A stretch of DNA of 64,000 bases, from contig CM066047.1 in assembly GCA_033557465.1 (NCBI GenBank), positions 8,138,234-8,202,233 of the forward strand, given 5' to 3'. Each line of letters opens with the position of its first letter. Within the stretch, counting starts at the first letter, position 1. This stretch comes from Ichthyophis bannanicus. Lineage: Eukaryota; Chordata; Amphibia; Gymnophiona; Ichthyophiidae. Below the pieces are notes generated by a model. The model saw only the letters and a list, made by a program, of their open reading frames with translations, ran no database searches and was not told the DNA's origin. The position numbers and the translations under genes were made by a program. Positions 40,765-51,210 of the stretch are shown one piece after another.

Positions 40765-43594
40765 CACAGGTACACTACCAAAAAACTGCCTCCAGTTTTG
40801 CAACTGATTCCTATAGATTTTGGGGTGCTGAATCCAGGAAAAATAGCCAAAATGTTCCATCACGTCACGTTTTCTTGCAAAATTAGATTTCTTACACATA
40901 TTAGGAATGTTCACATAATTTCTTTTTAGCCGACTGCAGTTTATTTTCTTGGCCCAAAATAGAGGTTGTAATGGTTAACTAACTAGAAACACTCCCTCAT
41001 GATATTTTAGAGTGTTTTGTATTCATTTTATACATTAACAGGACAATTCGGAGGCAGGGGGCTAAATCCAGTACTCGCGCTGGCGCATGTTCTTTCCTGT
41101 TCGCCTCGCCTCGTTCGCTCGCTCAAACACGGTGGTTGCGACATGAACGTTCCTGTCAAATTTCAGTTTCTTGCAAGTTCATTATTACCTTTTGTTTGCT
41201 CAGTCGTAATCCAGCTTTATTCCGAAGTGGTTCACTACAGTTGTAGTTTGCAGTGCTGTGTATTTGTGATGGCTCACAGAGCCAGAGGTTGCGTCAACTC
41301 TCCGGACAGTTTTTGTTTTATTTGTGGGGAATATACCGTGAAAAAGCGGCAGAGGAACATTTCTGCATTTATTAAAAAAGTATATTTCGCCTATTTCGGT
41401 TTGAAGTTAGGCGATCAAGACAAACCGTGGGCTCCTCACAAAGTGTGCAAGACATGTGAGGAAGATCTACGCTTATGGATGAAAGGTAAAAAACAAGCAT
41501 TTCGTTTCGGAATACCTATGATGTGGCGTGAACAAAGAGACCACAGCAGTGACTGCTATTTTTGCTCTTGCATTGTGAAGGGATACAACTTAAAAAATAA
41601 GAACGTAATAAGTTACCCCAACCTTCCCTCAGCAATTAGGCCTATGCCTCATAGCAACGAAGTACCTGTGCCTGAACCACCAAAATCTTTGGATCATATT
41701 TGTGTGGACGGTTCTGATCATGATGAGACTCATCAGATGGCTTTTCCCGATGAGTCCAGTACTTCCGAGTTTGAAACTGAACCAGATCCGAAACCTGAAC
41801 TTTTCTCTCAAGCTGAATTGAATGATTTAGTCCGGGATTTAGGACTCCCAAAAGATGCTGCCCAACTGCTAGGTTCTCGGCTTAAACAGAAAAATCTATT
41901 GTCACCAGGAACAACTTTTTATTGGTACCGCAACCGCAATTTTTGAAGTATTTCAGCAAAGAGGAAGATTTGGTATTTTGCAACGATATATACGGAGTGA
42001 TGGAAAAGTTTAAACTCAAGTATGATCCTGCTGAATGGCGGCTGTTCATTAATTCGTCAAAAGACAGCATAAAAGGTGTTCTTCTTCATAATGGCAACAC
42101 ATTCGCTTCAGTTCCTATTGCTCACTCTGTTATTCTCCAAGAAAAATACGAGAATTTGGCCCTGATTCTTCAGAAGATTCGTTATGATGAGCATAAGTGG
42201 ATGATTTGTGGAGACTTTAAAATTCTATCCATACTATTAGGGCAGCAATCCGGTTTCACCAAATATCCCTGCTTCCTTTGCTTGTGGGATAGCCGGGCTC
42301 GCGACCTACACTGGGGGAAAAAAGACTGGCCAATTCGGGAGTATTTGAGACCCGGTGAGAAAAATGTTCTTCATGAGAGCTTGGTACCTCGTGATAAAAT
42401 TCTATTACCACCTCTCCACATTAAGTTGGGTCTCATTAAGCAATTCATCAAGTCCCTTCCAAAAGATGGTGAGTGCTTTCGGTACCTTTGCTCAAAGTTC
42501 CCCCGACTTTCTGAAGCAAAGCTATAGGAAGGAGTGTTTGTTGGCCCTGATATAAGGAAACTCATTTCAGATGGAGCATTCGCTGAAACGATGTCTTAGA
42601 AGGAAAAAGAAGCCTGGGATTCCTTCAAGGATGTTGTTCTCAAATTCTTGGGGAACAGGCGGGATGAGAACTATAAGGATATTGTTGCCAGGATGCTCAA
42701 TGCCTTCAAAGAACAAGGCTGTAACATGAGCCTGAAAGTCCATTTCTTGCACTCCCATGTGAACTACTTTCCCGAAAACGTGGGGGCGTACAGTGAAGAA
42801 CAAGGTGAAAGGTTTCACCAGGACATCAAGGACGCAGAGAGAAGGTACCAAGGAAGATGGAACACCACTATGATGGCTGATTTCTGCTGGTTGCTGCTGC
42901 GGGAAACCACAGATGAAAAATACGCCAAGCAGCGCACCAAGAGAAGCATTCGGGGGAAGAAGAAACGGGCCCACCAGGAGATTGATTGACCCAAGAATGA
43001 CTTTAAAATCTAAACTGTGTTGACAAATATCGTGTTTTTACTAAACTTTGAAATAAAAATTTGCTAGTTATTACCACAGTGTCGGATCTCATTTATTAGA
43101 ATTTTATTTTCACACCATCGGGTGTTTGTCTTCATGTTTTGCAATGGTGCAGTTTGCGTTTTCTATTCTTACATACATACCTGTACAACATTTTTTGCAC
43201 ATTTCTTTGCTTTGCTTTGTGTCTAACCTCGCTCTTATATGCTCAATGTTTGTGCACATGTATGTGGCTGTTTTAAGTGCAGACAATTTTGCTACCATCA
43301 CAGTGTGTTTTGTTGACATTACTCTATTCTTATGTGCTGCCTTGTTACAATTTTCTTTATTCTTATTTGAATAACTACTAAACAATTAGTATAAAGAATT
43401 CATCCAAGAAACTTTTATCTCGATCGCACTCAATCTGAAACTTTCACCTCAAACTGCTAACCCAATGTAGCAAAAAATCTGTACGTGATGGAGCAAATTG
43501 GTTACCAGATTTGGATTCAGCGCACCAAAAAACGTAAAAATCAATCGAAACATTAGAGGCAGTTTAAAAAAAATTTTTTTTTAGTGTACCTGTG
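40765..43594 (+). mobile_element. 2.83-kb TIR DNA transposon with 3-bp TSD (TAA)
   Basis: Ends are exact 13-bp inverted repeats, CACAGGTACACTA at 40765-40777 and its complement at 43582-43594. TAA flanks both sides (40762-40764 and 43595-43597). Less exact inverted similarity continues inwards (AAACTGCCTC at both ends; GCTGAATCCA at both ends). Removing it with one TAA leaves the surrounding ORF in frame, which confirms the borders. It carries one transposase-like gene. The superfamily is uncertain; a PIF/Harbinger-like 3-bp TSD is possible but the protein does not look like that family. Confidence 0.92.
41269..42989 (+). pseudogene. Putative transposase of the CACAGGTACACTA element
   Basis: ATG at 41269 opens MAHRARGCVNSPDSFCFICG. 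Cys/His-rich N-terminus: FCFICGEYTV, HKVCKTCEEDL and DCYFCSCIVK, probably zinc-binding. Middle: DLVRDLGLPKDAAQLLGSRL, then, after a frameshift near 41930, FCNDIYGVMEKF, EWRLFINSSKDSIKGVLLHN, ICGDFKIL, CFLCLWDSRARD and PPLHIKLGLIKQFIKS. C-terminus: ERFHQDIKDAERRYQGRW, CW.LLRET. Two in-frame TAGs (42525-42527, 42597-42599) also break it. This protein family is common as an uncharacterised repeat-associated protein in animals; I cannot name a superfamily. The conserved Asp in CGDFK, Asp in WDSR and Glu in GERFHQD could be a DDE triad (inferred). Confidence 0.75.
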
Positions 43595-45108
43595 TAATCA
43601 GCCAACACAACTCACCTCGGGGGAGGGGAGAAGCAGAGTTGCTGATTGGGCATGCCCTAGCTGGAGGCGGGCTCCCCAGAGCAGAAACAGCTTGTTAAAC
43701 CAGAAGAAGGAAGAGAGTTGGAGTTGGAGAGGGACGTTCAGAAGCAGTTGGAGCTTCAGAAGCAGTTGGAGACTCAGAGAAGGAACCAACCGAGGAGGTG
43801 GAAGGAAATACTGGAACCAGATGAAGCAGGTGTGTGCTTTAGAGATGAAGTAGCCTTGGATGCCAGAGCCTTTGAATGTGAAGGAGAAACGTTCCCCGGC
43901 TGCAATTCCAGGAGAAGGCGTGTAAAGCCAAGAAGCAGGTACCAGGGAGACTCAGTGCACAGCAGAACCTTCTGGGAGAAGGAGACGGGCGTGGCACTGA
44001 GAGACCCAAGGGTAAAGCCTAGGCTTGTGGAACAGAGAGCTGATCAATGGAATGAATGGCAGACGGCTGAGAAACATCCAGATATTCCTCAGCACAAGGT
44101 ACAGGGTACTATTAATACTGATACCAGCTTTTATGAGAAGCCAGACTGTGTGAGTGCATATTTTAAAACCCAGGAAAAGCCCAGGTTTTATGAGAGCAGT
44201 TGGCTACAGCCAGAAGCTTGTTCAGTTAAACCCTGTTTGTCTCCTCAAACTGCTGACAAGATTAAGAAGCAAGCTAGCTATAAAGATATAGCAGAGATAT
44301 TGGCCAGTGACATTTGCCAGAAAGTTTCAGGAAGCTCTAAGTTTGATTTGTTGCCTACAAATGCTTCCCCTGCAAAGGAATTGATTTACCCAGCACTTGC
44401 TGACAGAGACAAGTGGGGGAGGGGTAACTCCAGTGCAGTGAATGAGCAGAGTAACCAAGCTGAAGCACTCCTGAGAGACTTTAAAACGTTTCTAGAGAAA
44501 CGTAATAGTCCTGGACCTAGGATAGTTGAACCAGTACAGAGTCCAGAAGCACCAGTACCATTGCCTCATCCCTTACAGACGCAGGATTTGAGTCAGCCAA
44601 TGGACTGCTCGACATGCCTTGTAGATAAGTAATGATAGTCAAGCAAAGCTTGTGTGGTCATTCATTATAAAGTGAAAAACTGTACATTGTCAAAGTTCCT
44701 TACCTCAAGAGCTTATGAGAGAGATAAGAATAAGCTAAAGCAGAAGTTGGAAACACTGCATGAACTTTATTGTTTGCCTTTGGTTTAACTGTTTTCAAGT
44801 GCAGCTCACATGACTGGAATGTGAAGCGCTGTGAAAAGGACAGTTTTGAAACACAGTGTGGAAAAGCCTATCTTTTCTTTGTTCTTGTTTTGGCTGTAAA
44901 AATACTTTGCCTTTACGCCTGTTCCAATTCCACCACGGAGCGGGAGAAATAAAATCCTTGTAAATAAATATTCTTTATACCTGCCTTGTCACTCAACCAC
45001 CGCAACTACAATTCAACCTCAAGGCACACCCCTCCTTAAACCCTCAAGGTCAAGGGGCGGGTGCATGGTTATAACACATACATATACACACAAACACACA
45101 TACATATA

Positions 45109-45300
45109 CAAAGTGGCCCAAAAAAAGTGTGAACATCTCGTAGCATATAAGTTATTTAAAAATTCAAAAAGACAGATGTAAACGTTTTGGCAACTGGAAA
45201 TTGTCGAAATAAAGACGTTATATAGCTAAAAAAGGTAAATAAGTAAACTATTTAAGCTTTTAATTTACGAGATGTTCTCACTTTTTTTTGGGCCACCCTG
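45109..45300. mobile_element. Mariner-like MITE, 192 bp
   Basis: Left CAAAGTGGCCCAAAAAAAGT and right (rc) CAGGGTGGCCCAAAAAAAAG are inverted repeats that continue through GAACATCTCGTA, about 33 bp with a few mismatches. TA precedes the left end; the right end lies before AATATATA, so the duplication is ambiguous. No coding capacity. The GTGGCCCAAAA pattern resembles mariner family ends. Confidence 0.72.
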
Positions 45301-45340
45301 AATATATATAGTTTTTGGAAATAATGTATGTATTGGCATT

Positions 45341-45650
45341 TGCCTTGGAGCTGTGTTAGTTTTAGACTTGTTGGGGCCATTGTCTCCCCCTCCTTCGATG
45401 ATGTCATCTGCCAGCTGATTTTAACCCAACATGAATGCCAGAGACATATTGGACTTGCTGTTACTGCTACTGAGCTGAACATCTCCTCCTTTTCCTCACT
45501 TGATTGGACTCTGCCCTGGCCGTCTGCTTGTTGTGGATAAAATGTTTGCCTTGGGGCTCTGTGAATGGTGGACTGTTAGAGCGGTTGCCTCCCCTTCGGT
45601 GATGTCACCTATCAGCTGATTTTAAGCCAGCATGAATGCTGGAGGTACAT
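45341..45650 (+). repeat. Diverged direct duplication, 207 bp apart
   Basis: A block of about 105 bp starting GCCTTGGAGCTGTG (45341) reappears from GCCTTGGGGCTCTG (45548), with matches including GATGATGTCATCTGCCAGCT against GGTGATGTCACCTATCAGCT and the CAGCATGAATGC region. It is an old tandem duplication or two monomers of a 5' UTR belonging to the adjacent L2-like LINE; the second reading is a guess. Confidence 0.5.
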
Positions 45651-45689
45651 GTGCTGGGGGAAGGGGTGCGTGACAACTGGAGCATGACT

Positions 45690-46164
45690 AAGGAGCTTGC
45701 TCCTTAGTTTGTCCTGTGTTTGGGGTGTGTTTACTTTAACCATGTGTCATTTGAGTGTGCCCCTTTTGGAGCCCATTCTGGCTATTACTCCCAGTTAGAT
45801 TTTCTTGACCTCATTTTTGTGAGCTCAGGTTTGTGGTCTTCGGGAGACTATGTTTTGCTTCAAAAACAGGTCCACTGGTCTGACCATAACTTAAGTTTCA
45901 TTAGTATTGGACTATCATAAGACATGGTTGCAGCCCAATCAAACAGCTGTGTCAAGGCATAGGTCTTATGATGTGAATGAGTTGCAGCAGCTATGGGTGC
46001 CTTTATTGGATAATTGTTTGCATCTGGAGGTTTCGTCTGCAGTGAATCATGCATAAGAATGCTCAGGTAGGGAAGATTGCAGTTCAGAGGCAGACGTCTG
46101 CCCCTTGATTTAGAAGATCTGCGCAATGGTAAGAAGGTTCTGTCTGCTGTTACATTGTCCGAGT
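45690..46164 (+). mobile_element. L2-like LINE, endonuclease part, left of DIRS
   Basis: Plus-strand translation of 45740-46100 contains SQLDFLDLIFVSSGLW and VHWSDHNLSFISIGLS, which correspond to the LDLIF and SDH blocks of an AP endonuclease in L2-type LINEs. The DIRS at 46165-56120 interrupts it; the right part (56121-56400) has YFSRQINLASSQ-like linker text. Many stops. Confidence 0.55.
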
Positions 46165-46510
46165 AAGCGTAGTTACTCACCTGTAACAGGTGATCTCCGG
46201 GAACAGCAGGAATTAAGTCTTCACATATGGGGTATCGTCGGTACCGACGGAGCCTGTGCGGGAACTCTCCCCAGCATCTAAAAGGAAAGCTTTTAGGAGC
46301 ATCCCACAGCGTATGCGTGCTGCCTTCCCGCCTCACTGCCTCTCTCACTTCAGTTTAAAGCTGAGCCAAGGAGAGAGAGAGAGACAACTCCTAGGGGAGG
46401 TGGGTGGGTGGTGAAGACTTAATTCCTGCTGTTCCCGGAGATCAACTGTTACAGGTGAGTAACTACGCTATCTCCAGGAACAAGCAGGAATGTAGTCTTC
46501 ACATATGGGG
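46165..46510. repeat. DIRS left inverted terminal repeat plus internal complementary region
   Basis: Contains GTAGTTACTCACCTGTAACA at the tip, GGGAACAGCAGGAATTAAGT, then an inverted copy of these (ACTTAATTCCTGCTGTTCCC near 46417), and finally AGGAACAAGCAGGAATGTAG, which matches the opposite terminus (rc near 56090-56108). These provide the joining sequence through which DIRS cDNA is believed to become a circle before recombinase-mediated insertion. Confidence 0.85.
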
Positions 46511-46599
46511 ACTCCCCAGCTGAAATATGCCAGAGAAATGACCCCAGCGAGCTGTGAACCCGTGTGAACAGGGTCATACTTCCTCCCATGGATCCCTGG

Positions 46600-47827
46600 C
46601 ATCCTACTGGGATGGAGGGTAGGAGTTGCATTAAGTCTGAAAGAGATGCTGTAGGACAGCCTGGCCAAACGAGGCATCCCGACGGGAGTCCTTTTCCAGA
46701 CAGTATTGGGCTGTGAAGGTATGTACTGAAGCCCAAGTAGCCGCTCTACAGATATCATCTATAGACACAGAGCGGATATTAGCAACAGAGGCTGCCATTG
46801 CTCTGACATTATGAGCTGTAATATGGCCCTTGAGGGAAAGAACTTTACTATCATAAGTGAAGGATATGCAGTTAGCAATCCACTTAGATAGGGTTCATTT
46901 GGAAACTGGAAGTCCCAAATGACTAGAATCAAAAGCAACAAAGAGTTGAGAAGACTTCCTATGTTGTTCAGTTCTTGGAAGGTAAAAGGCTAAAGCTCTT
47001 TTACAATCTAAGTTATGAAGGTTCCTTTCTGCACTGGAGGCATGAGGCCTAGGGAAGAATACAGGAAGGTAGACCGACTGGTTTAAATGAAAAGACGAAA
47101 CCACCTTTGGCATAAAGTGTGGATGAGTCCTGAGGACTACTTTATCATGGTGGAACCTTGTATAAGGAGGGTCAGCCACTAAAGCTTGCAGTTCACTAAT
47201 GCGTCTAGCAGAAGTTATTGCAATTAGGAAAATGACCTTCCAGGAAAGGAATTTTAAAGTTGTAGTGGCTAAAGGTTCAAAAGGCAGCTTCATAAGCTGC
47301 CCAAGAACCAGATTCAGGTCCCATGCCACCAGTGGCGGATTTATGGGGGGCTTTGTCAATAGCAGACCTCTCATGAATCTTGACACAAGTTAATGAGAAG
47401 AGATTGGTTGTCCATCTTGGGGCTTGTGAAAAGCTGCAATAGCACTGAGATGGACTCGCACTGAATTTGTCTTAAGACAGGAATTTGAAAGATGGAGGAG
47501 ATACTCCAGAAGCGACTCCATGGGCACGGAAAGGGGGTCAAGCCCCTTTTTTGACCACCATATAGAAAACCTTTTACATTTGAAAGCGTAGGAACGCCTT
47601 GTGGAAGGTTTTCTCGAAGCTTGAAGGATATCCTTCACTTGCTGAGAGAGGTGGATATCTAAAGGTTCTATGCCTTCAGCAGCCAGGCCCAGAGGTATAG
47701 GGACTGAGGATTGGGATGCAGAAACTTCCCGTTCTCCTGGGAAAGGAGATCTAGAGCATATCCCAACTCTAGAGGAGTTGCTTGAGAGAGACGCTGAAGC
47801 AGAGGGTACCACGATTGCCTTGGCCAA
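46600..47827 (-). pseudogene. DIRS tyrosine recombinase
   Basis: N-terminal SAM-like region: QQVKDILQASRKPSTRRSYA, FKCKRFSIWWSKKGLDPL (47720-47600). Catalytic part: TSARRISELQALV (first Arg, near 47210), then ITAHNVRAMAAS (H-x-x-R, near 46815) and ASVHTFTAQYCL with the nucleophile Tyr (near 46710). Two in-frame stops, one at about 47390 and one at 46895 (after LPVSK), break it. The enzyme would insert circular cDNA without target duplication. Confidence 0.88.
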
Positions 47828-48298
47828 CGTGGAGCTATGAGAATCATATAACCCCTGTCTCTCTGAAGCTTGAAAAGAGTTTTGGGAATTAGGGGAAAGG
47901 GTGGGAAGGCATAGAGGAAGTCCTGACCCCAGTGGAGCTGGAAAGCATCATTTGCTAGACAGTATTGAGCCGGAATTCTGGAACAGAACCGGGGAAGTTT
48001 GGCATTCAGTGGACCTGCAAAGAGGTCTATATCTGGTGTTCCCCAGGTTTGGAACACTTGAGCCAGTTGGTCTGACTGGAGAGACCACTCGTGTGGCAGC
48101 AGTATTCGACTGAGCTTGTCTGCCCACAAGTTTTGAATGCCTGGAAGGTATACCGCTAGAAGATGAATTTGGAGCTCTCTGGCGAGGGCCCATAGCCGCA
48201 AAGCTTCGTTGCATAGCGACAGAGAGCCCATTCCGCCTTGCTTTTTTATGTAAAACATAGAAACATAGAAATATGACGACAGAAAAAGACCACATGGC

Positions 48299-51190
48299 CT
48301 ATCTAGTCTGTCCTTCCATAACAACTACAACAGTCCCCTTTTTACCTTTAGAGATCCCTCTGTGTTTGTCCCATGGTTTTTTGAATTCAGTTACTGTCTT
48401 CATCTCTACCACCTCCACTGGGAGACTATTCCACGAATCCACTACTCTTTCCGTAAATAAATATTTCCGCATATCACTCCTGAATCTAACTCCCTTCACC
48501 CTCATCCCATGTCCCCTCGTAGCAGAACTTGCTTTCAATTGAAAGAGGCTCTCTCCCTGAACATTTATGCCACGGAGGTATTTAAACATCTCAATCATAT
48601 CACCTCTATCCCGCCTTTCCTCTAAGGTGTACATATTAAGATCCTTCAGTCTGTCCTCATATGCTTTATAATGAAGACCACTAATCATTTTAGTAGCCAC
48701 CCTCTGCACCGACTCCATCCTGTTCACATCCTTTTGAAGGTGCGGTCTCCAGAATTGCACACTATATTCCAAATGAGGTTGCACCACAGACTTATGCAGA
48801 GGCATTATCACCTCCTTTTTTCTGCTAGCCATTCCTCTCCGTATGCACCCAAGCATCCTTCTAGCTTTTGCCATCGCCTTTTCTACCTGTTTAGCTACTT
48901 TAAGATCATCAGACACAACCACGCCTAGGTCCCACTCTTCTTTAGTGGACAAAAGTACTTCACCCCCTATACACCTTCCTTGGATTGCTGCAGCCCAAAT
49001 GCATGACCTTACATTTTTTAACATTAAATCCCAGCTGCCAAATTCTAGACCATTCTTTAAGCTTAGCTAGATCCCTCCTCATGTTATCTTCCCCTTCCTG
49101 GGTGTCTACTCTATTGCTGGTATCATCCGCAAAGAGGCAAACCTTACCTGAAAGCCCTTCCGCTATATCACTAACAGAGATGTTAAAAAGAATCGGACCA
49201 AGGACAGATCCCTGGGGCACACCACTGATAACATCCTTCTCCTCAGAGTGAGCTCCATTTACTTGTACTCTTTGTCGCCTTCCACCAACCAATTTCTAAC
49301 CCAAGCAGTAACTTTAGGGTCCATCCCTAGGGTGCTCAGTTTGTTTATAAGTCGCCTGTGAGGAACAGTGTCAAAGGCTTTACTGAAATCAAAATACACA
49401 TCTAGGGCTCTCACTCGGTCCAACTCCCTGGTCACCCAGTCAAAGAAATCAATCAGATTTGTCTGAAAAGACCTGCCTCTGGTGAAGCCATGCTGCCTTG
49501 GATCCTGTAATCCGCTGGACTCCAGAAACCTCACTATTTTCTCTTTCAGCAGCGTTTCCAATAATTTACTCACCACCGAAGTTAAACTAACCACATCCTT
49601 ACTTCAACCACATCCTTACTTCAACCACATCCTTACTTTCAACCACATCCTTACTTCCGCTTTTGTATAAAGGCACCACATGAGCCTCTCCTTCAGTCCT
49701 TTGGCACCACTCCCGACGCCAACGAGGCATTGAAAAGGTCAGTCAGTGGAGCTGCTAGAACGTCCCCAAGTTCCCTCAGTATTCTCGGGTGTATCCCATC
49801 CGGTCCCATCGCTTTGTCTACTTTAAGTTGAGATAGTTTCTCACAAACACAGTCTTTTGAAAATTGTTCAAGATGTCCTTTGCTTCTGTTCCTATTTGTG
49901 GGTGTTTTCTGAGGTCCTGCTCCTGGTTCTTCATCTGTGAACACAGAACAAAAATATTTGTTAAACAATTCCGCTTTATCCTTATCAGCTTCTACATATT
50001 CCTCCCAGGCACCCTTGAGTCTGACAATACCATTCTTGCCCTTCCTCTTCTCACTAATATATCTGAAAAATGTCTTATCCCCCCATTTTATTGCATTGGC
50101 TATTTCCTCCTCCTTTTGAATCTTTGCCTTCTTGACTACTTTGCTAGCTTCTCTAAGTTTTTCCAAATACAGATGCCTGTCTTCCTCTCTCTGTGATCTC
50201 TTGTATTTCATGAAGGCCTCCCTCTTTTTCTTCACTTTTTCAGCTACTTCTTTCGAAAACCATAGCGGTCTCCTTTTCCTTTTACCTTTATTTACCATTT
50301 TAACAAAAAGGTTGGTTGCCCTTAAAATATCCCTTTTCAGTTTTTCCCACTGTTTTTCTACATCCCTCAGCTGTTCCCATCCAACTAATGACTCCCTGAG
50401 GTATTGGCCCATCTTCGCAAAGTTAGTCTTCCTAAAGTCTAAGATCCTCGCCTTTGAATGGATTCTAACAGCCCTAGTCCTAATACTGAACCACACCATC
50501 TGGTGATCACTGGATGCAAAATTATCTCCCACTACAACATCAGAAACACTTTCACCACTGGTAAGCACCAAGTCCAGTATGGCCCCTTCACGTGTGGGGT
50601 CTGTTACCAATTGCCTGAATAGTTCTCCCTGTAGAGAATCCAGAATCTCCTTACTTCTAGATGATTCTGCAGCAGGAATGTGCCAATCAACATCTGGCAT
50701 ATTGAAATCTATCAGTAGCACTTCCCCTTTCCTAGCAATGCTGCGCATGTCTTCAATTAACTCTCTGTCCATCTCTTCCTCTTGTGAGGGAGGTCTGTAT
50801 ATCACACCAATGTAAATAGATTTCTCTTTCCCTCTTTCTAGTTTAACCCACAATGCCTCCTCTCTCCCTTTTAAGCTCTGTAATTACAAAGCTTTAATAG
50901 TAGTTTTTACATATAGTGCCACTCCTCCTCCCCTTCTTCCTACCCTGTCCTTTCTGAATAAAGTATAGCCAGGTATAGTTACATCCCAATCATGGTTTTC
51001 TGTGAACCATGTTTCTGTAACTGCCACTAAATCCAAGTCAGCCCACCAAAGCTTCAACATCAGGGATCTTATTTCCCATGCTACGGGCATTTATACACAC
51101 TGCTTTCCATATGTTACCCCTGTTACATTAAATAACTTTATGGAAATGGGTATCACCTACCTGGGTGCTTTCACTTACCTGGGGGCTTTC
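48299..51190 (-). pseudogene. CR1 family 2 ORF2: endonuclease and reverse transcriptase
   Basis: EN blocks: the start of EN near 51090 (ADLDLVAVTETWF, Glu), LLIDFNMPDVDWH (the DFN block with G lost), ILDLVLTSGE and ASSDHQMVWFSI (50853-50480). Linker to 49693 in one 386-codon frame. [64 protein letters not shown] and catalytic LFADDT (about 49125). C-terminal region 49024-48299 is a 241-codon open frame. Frameshifts near 51080, 50860, 49690, 49270 and 49020. A short minisatellite at 49588-49660 disrupts the RT start. Confidence 0.92.
49588..49660. repeat. 17-bp minisatellite in CR1 RT
   Basis: Four copies of CCACATCCTTACTTCAA (one with an extra T) lie in the RT coding region, just before CCGCTTTTGTATAAAGG. 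Family-2 sequence elsewhere has a single copy (AAGTAAGGATGTGGTTGAAA near 5962-5985 on the plus strand), so the repeat grew in this copy. Confidence 0.85.
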
Positions 51191-51210
51191 ACCACCCATC
51201 CCCAACGAAT

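Larger units (their letters stand above)
40664..44632 (+). pseudogene. ORF of TG...CA element copy 2, unknown product, split
   Basis: ATG at 40664 opens MPEAMETDGDPVEGPGTAAK. After 33 codons the CACAGGTACACTA transposon interrupts; across it the frame continues (43598 on, QPTQLTSGEGRSRVAD) and then shifts once near 43710 into a long open frame to the stop at 44630-44632. The product is rich in Glu/Gln/Arg with a repeated QKQLEL heptad-like stretch (coiled coil likely) and a Pro-rich tail (SPEAPVPLPHPLQTQ) ending near QPMDCSTCLVDK. No enzyme motif recognised. The same start and end motifs occur in copy 3. Function unknown; gag-like or accessory are both possible. Confidence 0.42.
40649..45080 (+). 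mobile_element. TG...CA ORF-bearing element, copy 2 (split by TIR transposon)
   Basis: Starts TGTGACGCTGCAACAATG (40649) and runs past the nested transposon (40765-43594) to a CA-rich microsatellite near 45080. Without the insertion it is about 1.6 kb, close to copy 1 (1508 bp). It shares with copy 1 the 3' block GGGAGAAATAA...AAATAAATAT (44942-44973) and with copy 3 the start and end of the ORF. CA repeats on both sides make its exact ends and target duplication unreadable. Confidence 0.5.

Noticed and set aside
43110..43385. ORFs in the transposon 3' region on both strands
   Set aside because: They overlap each other in non-coding 3' sequence between the transposase and the right inverted repeat; no family signature.
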